From the NCBI GenBank assembly GCA_022800815.1, contig JAAWRC010000012.1, positions 25,444 through 89,443 on the forward strand: a stretch of 64,000 nucleotides of DNA, read 5' to 3'. Each line of letters opens with the position of its first letter. Within the stretch, counting starts at the first letter, position 1. Positions 9,735 to 21,087 of this stretch are shown piece after piece. Made by a program: the position numbers and the translations under genes. The notes beneath the pieces were generated by a model. It searched no databases. It was not told where the DNA came from and saw only the letters and a list, made by a program, of their open reading frames with translations. This DNA is from Lachnospiraceae bacterium (GTDB lineage Bacteria > Bacillota > Clostridia > Lachnospirales > Lachnospiraceae).

Positions 9735-10742
9735 ATGAAAGAGAAAAGAACTTTTATTTATAATTTAGAATATTACGTGGGAAAATTCAAGCTCCCGCTG
9801 CTTCTTATCTGCGCCGTCGTTTTGATCGCACTTCCTTTTCTGGGAACCAGCCAGTACATCATGAATCTGGTGATCAAGATCGGCGTCTATGCCATGTTCG
9901 GCCTGGGGTTAAACCTCCTGGTTGGTTATGTGGGCCTGATTTCCCTGGGGCATGCCGGCTTCGTGGCCATCGGGGCCTACACCTGCAGCCTCCTGCTTTT
10001 AAAGGCGGGGATGAATTTCTGGCTGGCCTTGCTGCTCTCCGCGGTTGTGGCGGCATTGTTCGGGATTCTTCTCGGCCTTCCGACCCTGCGGCTCTCCGGC
10101 TCCTATCTCTCCATCGTGACTCTGGGTTTCGGCGAGATTGTAAAGACGATCCTGAAAAACTGGAAGGGCGTGACCGGCGGAACCCTGGGCGTCAAGCCGA
10201 TTCCCAAGCCGACGTTATTCGGGACCTCCATGACGCTGGCCAACAACGGCCTGTATTTTATCATGCTGTTCCTGCTCCTGCTGGTGACCCTGTTCTGCAT
10301 CGTCGTGGTGAAGTCCAAGACGGGCCGGGCCTTCCTGGCCATCAAGACGGACGAAACGGCGGCCGTGATGATGGGGATCAATGTGACCTACTACAAGGTG
10401 CTGGCCTTCGTCCTCTCCGGCGTGATCTGTGCGGTGGCCGGCGGATACTATGCGACGACCATGGGATATATTGATCCCAACTCCTTCACCTTTGACACGT
10501 CGACGACCATCCTTTCCATTGTCATCCTCGGCGGCATGGGCACGACCAGGGGTATTTTCCTCGGTTCCCTGATCCTGATCGTGTTCCCCGAGCTCTCCAG
10601 AGCCCTTATGGATTACCGGTTCGTGGTCTATGGCGTGATCCTGGTACTGATGATGAGATTCCGCCCCCAGGGCATCCTCGGCTGGAAATCACAGGTGCCC
10701 TACAAGCTGTCTAAGCGGGTGAAGAAGGAAGTGGAGGGATAA
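9735..10742 (+). CDS. livM: Branched-chain amino acid ABC transporter permease
   Basis: LivM-like (GLGLNLLVGYVGLISLGHAGFVAIGAYTC). Confidence 0.92.
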   Translation: MKEKRTFIYNLEYYVGKFKLPLLLICAVVLIALPFLGTSQYIMNLVIKIGVYAMFGLGLNLLVGYVGLISLGHAGFVAIGAYTCSLLLLKAGMNFWLALLLSAVVAALFGILLGLPTLRLSGSYLSIVTLGFGEIVKTILKNWKGVTGGTLGVKPIPKPTLFGTSMTLANNGLYFIMLFLLLLVTLFCIVVVKSKTGRAFLAIKTDETAAVMMGINVTYYKVLAFVLSGVICAVAGGYYATTMGYIDPNSFTFDTSTTILSIVILGGMGTTRGIFLGSLILIVFPELSRALMDYRFVVYGVILVLMMRFRPQGILGWKSQVPYKLSKRVKKEVEG

Positions 10743-10745
10743 GAC

Positions 10746-11508
10746 ATGGCATACTTGGATGTAAAGAATATTACAAAGCGCTTCGGCGGCATCGTTGCCG
10801 TGGATAACGTAAGCTTTCACGTGGAGCAGGGGGAGATCGTCAGCATCATCGGCCCCAACGGCGCCGGGAAGACGACTATTTTCAACATGCTGACCGGTGT
10901 CTATAAGATCGACGAGGGCGAGATCGTGTTTGACGGGAAGCCGATCCACAATCAGAAGCCCCAGAGGATCGTGGAGGCAGGAATCTCCAGAACCTTCCAG
11001 AACATTCGCCTTTTTGACGACATGCGGGTGGTGGAAAACGTATTGGTGGGAACTCATATCCGCACCGGCTACAGTCTCTTTGACAGCACCTTCCGCACGC
11101 CGAAGTACAGGAAGATCGAGGATGAGAAGACCGTGAAGGCCATCCAGATCTTAAAATCCATCGGCCTGGACGACCGCAGGGACGACTATGCCAGCAACCT
11201 TCCCTACGGCGATCAGAGAAAGCTGGAGATCGCCAGGGCCATCGCCACGGACGCGAAGCTGATCCTTCTCGACGAGCCGGCGGCCGGCATGAACCCTCAG
11301 GAGTCGGCGGAGCTTCTGGAATTTATCCGGGGACTTAAAGGACAGGGGTACACGGTTATCCTGATCGAGCATGACATGAGTGTGGTTATGAATATTTCTG
11401 ACCGGATCTACGTGATTGACCACGGGAAGCCCATTGCGGAGGGGCTGCCGGAAGAGATTGCCAACAATCCGAGAGTCATCGAGGCTTATCTGGGAGGTGT
11501 AAAGAAGA

Positions 11509-11522
<14 letters not shown>
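10746..11522 (+). CDS. livG: Branched-chain amino acid ABC transporter ATP-binding protein
   Basis: Walker A GPNGAGKTT, Walker B LILLDEPAAGMNPQE; LivG-specific tail. Confidence 0.92.
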
Positions 11523-12213
<691 letters not shown>

Positions 12214-12240
12214 CGAGGTGTCAGGAAATTACCGGAACTG

Positions 12241-12289
12241 AAAAAGTGTCGGGGCATAGCCGGAAAATGGAGATGCGCCGACACTTTTT
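12241..12289. terminator. Bidirectional terminator between convergent livF and LysR gene
   Basis: AAAAAGTGTCGG...CCGACACTTTTT, perfect 12-bp stem with A/T flanks on both strands. Confidence 0.8.
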
Positions 12290-12311
12290 GCATGTGGTGC
12301 GGCATTTGTCG

Positions 12312-13211
12312 TCACGCATAAAAATGCCCATAAAACCGGATGAACATGTCCAGGGCCTTGGAGTGGGCGGACTGGCTGTTGTACACGAAGCCGATGGTCC
12401 GGCCGGGGATGGGGGGCGACATGGGAATCTCCACGAAGGTGCCGCTTTCCAGCTCCTTTTGCACGAAATTTTTGATGACGCAGCCGGCCCCCAGGCCGAT
12501 TCTTGCGAAGTCCACCAGGAGGTCCATGGTGGAGACCTCCAGAAGGTGGACGGGCTCGATGTGCCGTTCCCTGAGATAGTCCTCGATATAAGTGCGGCTC
12601 ACGTTTCCTTTCTCCAGCATCAGAATCGTGCCGTTGTGAAAAATGTCGGACTGGGAGGCTCCCTCCCGGAGACGCATGTTGGTCAGATAGGCGGGTGTCG
12701 CCACGAAGCCGTCCTCGATGTCCATCACCTTGTCAAAGGTGATGTTTTTTTTGTGGGCGGGTTCCGCCGTGAGCCCCAGGTCGATCTGCTGCTTTTCCAA
12801 AAGCTCCAAAGTCTGCAGGGTGGGCTGATTGTGGATCGTGAATTTTACGTGGGGGTAGCGGGCGACGAATTCTTTTAAGCAGGGGAGAAGCACGTACTTG
12901 CAGAGCATGGTGCTGACGCCGATGCGGATGTGCCCCACCCCCAGCTCCGTCATCCGTTTTAACTCCTCCTCCCCGTGGCTCAGGGTCTCAAAGGCGGAGC
13001 GGACGTGCTCAAAGAGGATCGCACCCTCGTCGGTGAGCTGCACGCCCCGGGAATTGCGGATGAACAGGGGAAGGTGAAGGCTGTCCTCCAGCTTGCTGAT
13101 GGCCTTGCTGATGGCAGGCTGGCTGATGTACAGGCTCTTGGCGGCGCGGGAGATGTTGCCGGTCTGAGCCACCTCGAAGAAGATGCGGTATAGGGATAAG
13201 TTTTGTTCCAT
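12312..13211 (-). CDS. LysR family transcriptional regulator
   Basis: MEQNLSLYRIFFEVAQTGNISRAAKSLYISQPAISKAISKLEDSLHLPLFIRNSRGVQLTDEG; divergent from leuCD. Confidence 0.9.
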   Translation of the reverse strand: MEQNLSLYRIFFEVAQTGNISRAAKSLYISQPAISKAISKLEDSLHLPLFIRNSRGVQLTDEGAILFEHVRSAFETLSHGEEELKRMTELGVGHIRIGVSTMLCKYVLLPCLKEFVARYPHVKFTIHNQPTLQTLELLEKQQIDLGLTAEPAHKKNITFDKVMDIEDGFVATPAYLTNMRLREGASQSDIFHNGTILMLEKGNVSRTYIEDYLRERHIEPVHLLEVSTMDLLVDFARIGLGAGCVIKNFVQKELESGTFVEIPMSPPIPGRTIGFVYNSQSAHSKALDMFIRFYGHFYA

Positions 13212-13235
13212 GGTGGGGCCTCCTTTGAGACGGAC

Positions 13236-13520
13236 GGCAGGCATCCGCCATCCTTGTTCACGCAAAATGCGGCAGCAAATCGCCGATCATTTTGCTTAGA
13301 AAAAGGATGGCGGATGCCTGCCAGAGCATCAAAATCACGAAGATGCGGCAGCAAATCGCCGATCATTTTGCTTAGAAAAAGGATGGCGGATGCCTGCCAG
13401 AGCATCAAAATCACGAAGATGCGGCAGCGAACCGCCGATCATTTTGTTTAGAAAAAGGATGGCGGATGCCCGCCTGAGCATCAAAATCATGAAGAATGCG
13501 GCAGTGAACCATCGGTCATT
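13236..13520. repeat. 76-bp intergenic tandem repeat (about 3.4 units) with an inverted partial copy
   Basis: Units begin ATGCGGCAGC at 13267, 13343, 13419 and degenerate at 13496; ggcaggcatccgccatcc (13236-13253) is the exact reverse complement of the in-unit ggatggcggatgcctgcc. Confidence 0.95.
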
Positions 13521-13650
13521 CTTCTAAATTCATAATAGCATAACTACAGAGAATATCAAGCATAAAAAACCTGTATTTCAATTATAACTCCGGGGATGCT
13601 ATAATGGGGTGCAGAAGAGAAGAGCATCGAACATTAAGGAGGATTATCAT

Positions 13651-14919
13651 ATGGGAATGACAATGACGCAGAAGATTCTGGCGGCCCATGCGGGACTTTC
13701 GTCCGTGGAGGCCGGACAGCTGATCGAGGCGGATTTGGACCTGGTTTTGGGGAATGACATTACCTCTCCGGTGGCGATTCACGAGATGGACGGCAAGATG
13801 AAGGACAGCTCCGTGTTCCATAAGGACAAGATCGCCCTGGTCATGGATCATTTCGTCCCCAACAAGGACATCAAGTCGGCGGAGCACTGCAAATGCGTGA
13901 GGGAGTTTGCCGCAAGGCACGAGATCACGAATTTTTTTGACGTGGGGGAGATGGGCATCGAGCACGCCCTGCTTCCGGAGAAAGGCCTGGTTGTGGCGGG
14001 GGACGTGGTGATCGGGGCCGATTCCCACACCTGCACCTATGGTGCCCTGGGCGCTTTTTCCACGGGGGTGGGCAGCACCGACATGGCGGCGGGCATGGCC
14101 ACGGGCAAGGCCTGGTTCAAGGTGCCCCAGGCCATCAGGATCGAGCTTGCGGGCAGGCTTCAGAAGTGGGTCAGCGGCAAGGACGTGATTCTGCACCTCA
14201 TCGGCATGATTGGGGTGGACGGGGCGCTCTACCAGTCCATGGAGTTTACCGGGGACGGGGTGGCGGAGCTGTCCATGGACGATCGGTTCACCATTGCCAA
14301 CATGGCCATTGAGGCGGGCGGCAAGAACGGGATCTTCCCGGTGGACGAGAAGGCGGAGGCCTATATGAAGGAGCATTCCATGCGGCCCTTCAAGGCTTAC
14401 GAGGCGGATGCGGATGCGGAGTATGCGAGGGTGATTCGCCTGGATCTTTCCAGCATCCGGCCCACGGTGGCGTTTCCCCATCTGCCGGAGAACACCAGGA
14501 GCATTGACGAAGTCGGCGAGGTCGCCATCGACCAGGTGGTGATCGGCTCCTGCACCAACGGCCGCATGGACGACCTGCGGGTGGCCGCAAAGATTCTGGA
14601 GGGAAGGAAAGTGAAGAAGGGGGTCCGCACAATTGTGATTCCCGCCACTCAGAAAATATACTTACAGGCCATGGAGGAGGGGCTTTTGAAGACCTTCGTG
14701 GAGGCGGGTGCCATTGTCAGCACGCCCACCTGCGGCCCCTGCCTGGGCGGTTACATGGGAGTGCTGGCGGAGGGCGAGCGCTGCGTCTCCACCACCAATA
14801 GGAATTTCGTGGGCCGGATGGGCCACGTGGCTTCCGAGGTTTATCTGGCAAGCCCCGCAGTGGCGGTGGCCAGTGCGGTGACCGGCAGGATTTCCGGGCC
14901 GGAAGAGCTTGGAATGTAA
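13651..14919 (+). CDS. leuC: 3-isopropylmalate dehydratase large subunit
   Basis: [16 protein letters not shown]; aconitase motifs [25 protein letters not shown] and [14 protein letters not shown]; followed by leuD. Confidence 0.9.
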   Translation: MGMTMTQKILAAHAGLSSVEAGQLIEADLDLVLGNDITSPVAIHEMDGKMKDSSVFHKDKIALVMDHFVPNKDIKSAEHCKCVREFAARHEITNFFDVGEMGIEHALLPEKGLVVAGDVVIGADSHTCTYGALGAFSTGVGSTDMAAGMATGKAWFKVPQAIRIELAGRLQKWVSGKDVILHLIGMIGVDGALYQSMEFTGDGVAELSMDDRFTIANMAIEAGGKNGIFPVDEKAEAYMKEHSMRPFKAYEADADAEYARVIRLDLSSIRPTVAFPHLPENTRSIDEVGEVAIDQVVIGSCTNGRMDDLRVAAKILEGRKVKKGVRTIVIPATQKIYLQAMEEGLLKTFVEAGAIVSTPTCGPCLGGYMGVLAEGERCVSTTNRNFVGRMGHVASEVYLASPAVAVASAVTGRISGPEELGM

Positions 14920-14931
14920 AAGGAGGACTTT

Positions 14932-15429
14932 ATGAGAGCACAGGGAACAGTTTTTAAATATGGAGACAACGTAGACACGGACGTCATCATTCCGGCGAGA
15001 TATCTGAATTCCTCCGACCCGGCGGAGCTGGCGACCCACTGCATGGAGGACATTGACAAAGACTTTGTGAAGAACGTGAAAAAGGGCGACATCATCGTGG
15101 CCTCGAAGAATTTCGGCTGCGGCTCTTCCCGGGAGCATGCGCCCATTTCCATCAAGGCGGCGGGCGTGAGCTGCGTGATTGCCGAGACCTTCGCCCGGAT
15201 TTTTTACCGGAACGCCATCAACATCGGGCTTCCCATCATCGAGTGTCCGGAGGCGGCGAAGGGCATCGAGGCCGGGGACGAGGTGGAGATTGATTTTGAC
15301 AGCGGGATGATTTACAATAAGACCAGAAACACCCGGTTCAAGGGGCAGGCCTTTCCGGAATTCATGCAGCGGATCATTGCGGCGGAAGGGCTCATGAATT
15401 ATATTAATGAAACCAAAAAGCAGGCATGA
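14932..15429 (+). CDS. leuD: 3-isopropylmalate dehydratase small subunit
   Basis: [16 protein letters not shown]...[44 protein letters not shown]. Confidence 0.92.
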   Translation: MRAQGTVFKYGDNVDTDVIIPARYLNSSDPAELATHCMEDIDKDFVKNVKKGDIIVASKNFGCGSSREHAPISIKAAGVSCVIAETFARIFYRNAINIGLPIIECPEAAKGIEAGDEVEIDFDSGMIYNKTRNTRFKGQAFPEFMQRIIAAEGLMNYINETKKQA

Positions 15430-15437
15430 CTTGTCGT

Positions 15438-15470
15438 TCAACGCCCGTGGGATTCCACGGGCGTTTTTGG
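15438..15470 (+). terminator. Rho-independent terminator after leuD
   Basis: ACGCCCGTGG-GATT-CCACGGGCGTTTTTGG. Confidence 0.85.
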
Positions 15471-15707
15471 GAGCGGGATGCGGCGCGGAAAGCGGGGACC
15501 GTGCGGACCGGCGCCGGGGCGCTTGTATTACATGGCCTGTATTATTGTGGACACGGAATGGAGGGCCGGGCGGCTATGGAAGAAACGACAAAATGCGCCC
15601 ATAGTTTCTGGGAAAACCGGGGGTGACAAATGGGAACCTCTGTGTTATCATAAAATTTAGCGTAAAAACTGCCCTTTTTCGGCAGGAATACAGAGAGGAA
15701 AGCTTTT

Positions 15708-17198
15708 ATGAGTGAATTGTTATACGGAAGCACGAGGGGAACGGGAGGAAAGGTGACGGCTTCCCAGGCAATCCTTAAGGGGTTGGCGGACGACGGCGGC
15801 CTGTTCGTGCCGGAAGAGATTCCGGCGCTGCCCATGAGCATGAGGGAGCTGGCGTCTCTCTCTTATCAAGAGACGGCCCTGGCGGTCATGCGGCAGTTTT
15901 TGACGGATTTCACGGAGGAGGAGCTTCGGGCCTGTATCGACGGCGCATACGATGACAAGTTTGACACAGCGGAGATTGCGCCGCTCAGGGAGGCGGACGG
16001 GGCTTATTATCTGGAGCTGTTCCACGGCCCGACCATCGCCTTCAAGGACATGGCCCTGTCCATTCTCCCTCACTTGATGGTGACGGCGGCGAATAAAAAT
16101 CAGATAAAAAACGAGATTGTGATTCTGACGGCCACCTCCGGGGATACCGGCAAGGCGGCCCTGGCCGGTTTTGCCGACGTGCCGGGGACGAAGATTATCG
16201 TGTTTTATCCGAAGGACGGCGTGAGCCCCATTCAGAAGAAGCAGATGGTGACCCAGAGGGGGGCCAATACCTTCGTGGTGGGGATTCACGGGAATTTTGA
16301 CGATGCTCAGAGCAGCGTCAAGGCCATGTTCGGTGATGGGCGGCTTAAGGCGGAGCTGGATGCCCACGGTTGTCAGTTCTCCTCGGCCAACTCCATCAAC
16401 ATCGGCCGCCTCGTGCCGCAGGTGGTTTATTACGTGTACGCCTACGGACGTCTTCTGGGACGGGGAGCCATCGCCGACGGCGAGGAAATCAACGTGACGG
16501 TGCCCACTGGAAACTTCGGGAACATCCTGGCGGCCTACTATGCGAAGCTCATGGGGGTGCCCATCGGAAAGCTGGTCTGTGCGTCGAATGAGAACAGGGT
16601 GCTGTTTGACTTTTTCCGGACGGGAGCCTATGACAGAAACCGGGAGTTTATTCTGACCAGTTCCCCCTCCATGGATATCCTGATTTCCAGCAACCTGGAG
16701 CGGCTGGTTTACCGGATCGCCGGAAATGATGCGGACCGGGATGCGGCCTTCATGCGCAGCCTCTCCGAGACGGGGCGCTATGAGCTCACCGCTGCGATGC
16801 GGGAGGGGCTTGCCGATTTTGCCGGCGGCTTTGCGAGCGAGCGGGAGACGGCGGCGGAGATCAGGGCGGTCTATGAACGGACGGGTTACGTCCTTGACAC
16901 CCACACGGCAGTGGCATCCTTCGTGGGGAGGAAGTACCGGGAGACGACAAAGGACGACAGAAAGATGGTGATCGCCTCCACGGCAAGTCCTTACAAATTC
17001 ACAAGAAGTGTCATGGAAGCCATTGGCGGGCAATATGATGGAATGGAGGACTTTGCACTGGCGGACAAACTGGCGGAGCTTTCCGGTGTACCGGTTCCCG
17101 CCGCAGTCGAGGAGATCCGCACGGCCGAGGTGCTCCACAGAACCGTCTGCGAGATTTCGGAGATGGAAACCGTGGTGAAATCATTTCTGGGAGTGTAA
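15708..17198 (+). CDS. thrC: Threonine synthase
   Basis: MSELLYGSTRG...FHGPTIAFKDMALSILPHLM...TATSGDTGKAALAGFADVPGTKIIVFYPKDGVSPIQKKQM. Confidence 0.92.
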   Translation: MSELLYGSTRGTGGKVTASQAILKGLADDGGLFVPEEIPALPMSMRELASLSYQETALAVMRQFLTDFTEEELRACIDGAYDDKFDTAEIAPLREADGAYYLELFHGPTIAFKDMALSILPHLMVTAANKNQIKNEIVILTATSGDTGKAALAGFADVPGTKIIVFYPKDGVSPIQKKQMVTQRGANTFVVGIHGNFDDAQSSVKAMFGDGRLKAELDAHGCQFSSANSINIGRLVPQVVYYVYAYGRLLGRGAIADGEEINVTVPTGNFGNILAAYYAKLMGVPIGKLVCASNENRVLFDFFRTGAYDRNREFILTSSPSMDILISSNLERLVYRIAGNDADRDAAFMRSLSETGRYELTAAMREGLADFAGGFASERETAAEIRAVYERTGYVLDTHTAVASFVGRKYRETTKDDRKMVIASTASPYKFTRSVMEAIGGQYDGMEDFALADKLAELSGVPVPAAVEEIRTAEVLHRTVCEISEMETVVKSFLGV

Positions 17199-17305
17199 GA
17201 AGTAAGAAAATTGTCATATTTTGTTAAGGCCATCTTTAAAAATATGTGTTATGGTAAGAGAGGGCATGGCCTGATAAAATATTGCAGGTAAAAGAGGTTG
17301 AGAAT

Positions 17306-19267
17306 ATGGCACAAGAGGACAGGAACATGGGACGGTCGGAGAACCTCCGGCTTGCTCACAGATCCAGAAACAGAATACGGCCGGAAGGCGGGGAGAGAGA
17401 CGCAGAGCGCAGGATGACGGTCAATGAGGTGCCGGGAGGCGACAGTCCCCGGCGGCCGACGGGAAGCCCGCAGAGGCCGGCGGGGCAGCAGCCGGTCCGT
17501 CAGGGTGCGGCGGAGGGCCAGAGGTCGGCGGTGAGACAGTCCGTCCAGGGCGGTCAGCCGTCCGGAAGCCGGGGGGCTGCAGGGGTGCGGTCCGCCCGGG
17601 GAAATCGACCGTCGGGAGCCCGGGGGTCGGAGGGACGGCGGCCCGTTCAGGGCAGTCAGCAGGCCGCAGGCCGCAGGCCGACGGGGGACGCATCCCCGAG
17701 GGGCAGCTCCGAAGCTCGCTGGGCCCGCTGGGAGGAGGAGAAGTACCGCAGGGAGAGGGCGGAGCAGGAGCAGCGGCAGAGACAGAAAAGGCTTGTGATT
17801 ATTATTTTGGCCGCAGCGGCGGCCGTGCTGGCCCTGGCGGTGGTCCTCTGGCTGGTGTTTGGCGGTGACAGGAATCCCAGTGAACCGGCGGCGGCGACGC
17901 AGGAGCCGCAGACAAGCGGGGCGGCTTCGGACGGAAGGATTTCTGAGACTGATTTCTCCTTTACGGTTCCGGCTGAAAGGCAGGAAGCCGGGACGATGCA
18001 GGAGATGAAGGAGCTGGCCGACTATGAAGGCTACGTGGTTCACTATCCAGTGACGGGAAATGCGGCCATGGACGAGGCCATTGCGAAACGGGCGGACGAC
18101 ATGGCTTCCGTGTTCAAAAGACAGGTTCAGGATATGCGGACCGACGGCAGGACCCGCATGACCATGACCGGCGATTATGAGTCCTATCAGACCGGGGAGG
18201 CGCTCGTTTCCGTCAAGTTCAATATTCACAAGGAGCTTCCACAGGCGAACGAGGCCGGTGACAGCATCGAGACCTATACGTACCGGATGTCCGACGGGGC
18301 GGAGCTGGGCCTCTCCGACGTGCTGACGGAGGGGTATCTGGAGCTGTTGTCGACGAAGACGAAGGAGTTTGTCCAGACGCAGGGGGGAACCTCGAGGGAG
18401 GGGGCGGCGGAGGCGGCCGATGCGAATTTCAGGTACTATACCTGGAATGAGGACGGCCTGACCCTCTATTTCCCCGGCGGGACGCTGATCGACGGCGTAA
18501 CGGAGACGCTTTCCTTTACCATTCCCATGGAGGAGCTCTCCGGGCATCTGGCCATGGACCTGGGCGGCGGAGGCCAGGACGGGCAGGAGGCCCAGGCCCC
18601 CGTGGCCGGGAAGGTGGACCCCTCAAAGCCCATGGTGTGTCTGACCTTTGACGACGGGCCGAAGGCGGCGACGACCCCGGAGCTTCTGGACATTCTGGAG
18701 GAGAACGACGCCAGGGCGACCTTCTTCGTGGTGGGAAATGCGCTGAAAGGCAGCAGTGCCGAGGAGATTATCCGGCGGGAGCTGGAGCTGGGCTGCCAGG
18801 TGGGCAACCACACGGCGAGTCATGAGAATTTTAAAAAGATCAGCGACGAGGAGATTGACGCACAGATCGAAGGGGTTAATGACATCCTCAAGGGCTGGGG
18901 CCTCCCGGCCTGCGGCACGGTGCGCCCGCCCTACGGCGGATGGAACAATCACGTGCGGGACGTGGTGAAGTACCCCATGGCCCGCTGGAACGTGGACACG
19001 CTGGACTGGGAGACCAGAGATCCGGAGGCCACGATCCAGTGCGTGCTCTACGACGAGGTGAAAAAGGCGGCGGACGGGGACATCATCCTCATGCACGACA
19101 TCCATGCGGAGACCATCGAGGCCTGCCGGACCATCATCCCGGAGCTCAAGGCCAGGGGCTTCCAGCTCGTGACCATGGAGGAGATGTTTGCGGCCAGGGG
19201 GATCCCCTACGAGGCCGGAAAGGTGTATTATTCCATCGGGGACATCCGGACGGATTTCGGAGAATAA
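17306..19267 (+). CDS. Membrane-anchored polysaccharide deacetylase (NodB homology) with disordered Arg/Pro/Gly-rich N-terminus and a DUF3298/RsiV-like domain
   Basis: KPMVCLTFDDGPKAATTPELLDILEENDARATFFVVGNAL...VGNHTASH...RPPYGGWN...ILMHDI; single TM IIILAAAAAVLALAVVLWLVF. Confidence 0.85.
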   Translation: MAQEDRNMGRSENLRLAHRSRNRIRPEGGERDAERRMTVNEVPGGDSPRRPTGSPQRPAGQQPVRQGAAEGQRSAVRQSVQGGQPSGSRGAAGVRSARGNRPSGARGSEGRRPVQGSQQAAGRRPTGDASPRGSSEARWARWEEEKYRRERAEQEQRQRQKRLVIIILAAAAAVLALAVVLWLVFGGDRNPSEPAAATQEPQTSGAASDGRISETDFSFTVPAERQEAGTMQEMKELADYEGYVVHYPVTGNAAMDEAIAKRADDMASVFKRQVQDMRTDGRTRMTMTGDYESYQTGEALVSVKFNIHKELPQANEAGDSIETYTYRMSDGAELGLSDVLTEGYLELLSTKTKEFVQTQGGTSREGAAEAADANFRYYTWNEDGLTLYFPGGTLIDGVTETLSFTIPMEELSGHLAMDLGGGGQDGQEAQAPVAGKVDPSKPMVCLTFDDGPKAATTPELLDILEENDARATFFVVGNALKGSSAEEIIRRELELGCQVGNHTASHENFKKISDEEIDAQIEGVNDILKGWGLPACGTVRPPYGGWNNHVRDVVKYPMARWNVDTLDWETRDPEATIQCVLYDEVKKAADGDIILMHDIHAETIEACRTIIPELKARGFQLVTMEEMFAARGIPYEAGKVYYSIGDIRTDFGE

Positions 19268-19277
19268 ATGAATCGAG

Positions 19278-19308
19278 CAGGGGAACGTTCTTTTCCCCTG
19301 CTCGCATG
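19278..19308. terminator. Convergent terminator
   Basis: GAGCAGGGGAA-cgttctt-TTCCCCTGCTC. Confidence 0.7.
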
Positions 19309-19311
19309 TTG

Positions 19312-20460
19312 TTACTTTCCAAATAATTTTGCGGCTTCCTCCATGTTTTTGATGACGGGCACCTGGAAGGGACAGCGCTTCTCGCAGGCACCGCACTGCA
19401 CGCATTCCGAGGCCGTATGGGGGAGGACGGCGTAATGTTCCCGGACGGTTTCAGGGAGCTCACCCTGTGCCCTGGCCAAGTTCAGGAACTTGGTGACGGA
19501 GGCCACGTCGATGCCCTTGGGACAGGGGGCGCAGTGGCCACAGTACATGCAGTGGCCCTTCCAGCTTATTTTGGGGAAGGAGGCAAAGGCTTCCGCATAG
19601 TCCTTCTCCTCGTCGGAGACGTCCTCGTAGGCCAGGCTGCCCTTCAGGTCCTCCAGACTTCTGGCCCCGGACATGACGCAGGCCACGCCGGGGCGGCTCA
19701 GCGCATAGTGGAGGCATTGATAAGGAGTCAGGGCTTTCCCGGCCGGGGAGAGCTCCCCGCTCAACAGGTCGCCGCCGCCGAAGGCCTTCATGACCGTGAT
19801 GCCCACGCCGAGGCGCTGGCAGGTCTCGTACAATTCTTGGCGGAGGGGTTCCATGTTGACCAGTGGCTTTTCGTAGCTCTTTTCATCCCACAGAAGCTCC
19901 AGATTCTCATTTGCCGGCTGCAAGTCGTAGCAGGGATTGATGCTGAAAAGGAGCACGTCGATCAGCCCCGTATGTATGGCCGCCAGGGAAGCCTCCGGGT
20001 TGTGGCTGGAGAGACCGATGGCCTTGATGGTCCCGGCTTTTTTTAATTCCAGGGCGTATTCCATGACCGGACCGTTCTTGACGGATTCCCATTCAGACAC
20101 GGAATCGACATAATGGATCATCCCGATATCCAGGTAATCCGTGCCGAGCCGCTTTAGCTGGTCCTCAAATCCTTCTTTTACTTCTGCGATATCGCGGGTG
20201 CGCTTGTACTGTCCATCCTTCCAGATGGTGCAGAGATGTCCTTCCAGGACAAATTTCTCCCGGCGCCCGGAAAGCGCCTTCCCAAGAGCGGAGCGCATGT
20301 CCGGGTTGGGCGAATAGAGGTCGATGCAGTTGGCGCCGGCCTCCTCCATCGCGTCGATCAACTGCTTTACGGTTTCGTCGGACTTCTCCAGAAATCCCTC
20401 GCAGCCCATGCCGATCTCGCCGACCTCGATGCCGGTGCGGCCAAGTGTACGGTAGTTCAT
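19312..20460 (-). CDS. Aldo/keto reductase with C-terminal 4Fe-4S binding motifs
   Basis: MNYRTLGRTGIEVGEIGMGCEGF...; C-terminal CMYCGHCAPCPKGIDV and CVQCGACEKRCPF. Confidence 0.85.
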   Translation of the reverse strand: MNYRTLGRTGIEVGEIGMGCEGFLEKSDETVKQLIDAMEEAGANCIDLYSPNPDMRSALGKALSGRREKFVLEGHLCTIWKDGQYKRTRDIAEVKEGFEDQLKRLGTDYLDIGMIHYVDSVSEWESVKNGPVMEYALELKKAGTIKAIGLSSHNPEASLAAIHTGLIDVLLFSINPCYDLQPANENLELLWDEKSYEKPLVNMEPLRQELYETCQRLGVGITVMKAFGGGDLLSGELSPAGKALTPYQCLHYALSRPGVACVMSGARSLEDLKGSLAYEDVSDEEKDYAEAFASFPKISWKGHCMYCGHCAPCPKGIDVASVTKFLNLARAQGELPETVREHYAVLPHTASECVQCGACEKRCPFQVPVIKNMEEAAKLFGK

Positions 20461-20498
20461 GGTGGGTACCTCCTTATGGATTAAAATATGGTGTTTAT

Positions 20499-20720
20499 TC
20501 ACGAGTCTGCTTCATGTGCCTCATTTTCAATCTCCTGCACATCTGTTTTTTCAAAATCATTTCCGGTCAGATGTTTTAAAGCGTGCAAAAAAGTCTTTTT
20601 TCTGTGCTCCGGCGACAGGGTTTCTTCGATAAATATGGTATAGCTGCCGTCCTCGTTGGCCACGACAGCTTCATTTACTTTTCCGGGGAGCGGAATCAGA
20701 AAGGTCTGGTAATCAATCAA
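20499..20720 (-). CDS. Small protein, possibly an ImmA/IrrE-like remnant adjacent to an XRE regulator
   Basis: SPEHRKKTFLHALKHLTGNDFEK resembles the H-rich helix of ImmA/IrrE-associated proteins; lies next to an XRE gene as in prophage lysogeny modules. Confidence 0.4.
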   Translation of the reverse strand: MIDYQTFLIPLPGKVNEAVVANEDGSYTIFIEETLSPEHRKKTFLHALKHLTGNDFEKTDVQEIENEAHEADS

Positions 20721-21087
20721 TATCCCTTCTCTCCTTTCGTTTCAGAGCCAAAAGCATGGTGTGGACGGCGGCCAGGTCCTCCGGTTCCGCATCCCTGGCG
20801 GCGTCGAACAAGATGCGAAGCTCCTTGTTTTCAAAAATATCCTGAGCGATGGAGGCTGTTTCGTCGTTGAGGTAATAGTTTGCGCCCTCTTCCGATTCCT
20901 TTCCATGCATCAGGTAATCAAATGGTACTCCGAAATAGTCCGCAATCTTCTGTATCTTATCAGATTTCGGAGTATATCTCCCAGCCTTCCAGTTGCTGAC
21001 GGTCGCAGTGGTGATTCCCGTCTCTTTGCATACCCGATAGGGAGTCACGCCCTTCTGCTCGCACAATTGTTCAAAAATTTCATACAT
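20713..21087 (-). CDS. XRE family transcriptional regulator (phage-repressor-like)
   Basis: MYEIFEQLCEQKGVTPYRVCKETGITTATVSNWKAGRYTPKSDKIQKIADYFGVPFDYLMHG. Confidence 0.88.
   Translation of the reverse strand: MYEIFEQLCEQKGVTPYRVCKETGITTATVSNWKAGRYTPKSDKIQKIADYFGVPFDYLMHGKESEEGANYYLNDETASIAQDIFENKELRILFDAARDAEPEDLAAVHTMLLALKRKERRDID

Noticed and set aside
12980-13414. 144-aa minus-strand ORF running through the 76-bp repeats
   Set aside because: The repeat period is not a multiple of 3, so the translation changes frame each unit; the LysR frame starts at 13211.
13267-13520. CRISPR array
   Set aside because: Units are contiguous 76-bp tandem repeats with no unique spacers and no cas genes nearby.
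13520-13650. T-box or leucine attenuator before leuC
   Set aside because: No T-box sequence (AGGGUGGNACCGCG) and no Leu-rich leader peptide found; divergent LysR control is more likely.
15720-17138. 472-aa minus-strand ORF
   Set aside because: Antisense shadow of thrC with no recognisable domain.
17249-18547. 432-aa minus-strand ORF
   Set aside because: Antisense to the Arg/Pro/Gly-rich N-terminus of the deacetylase; shadow composition.
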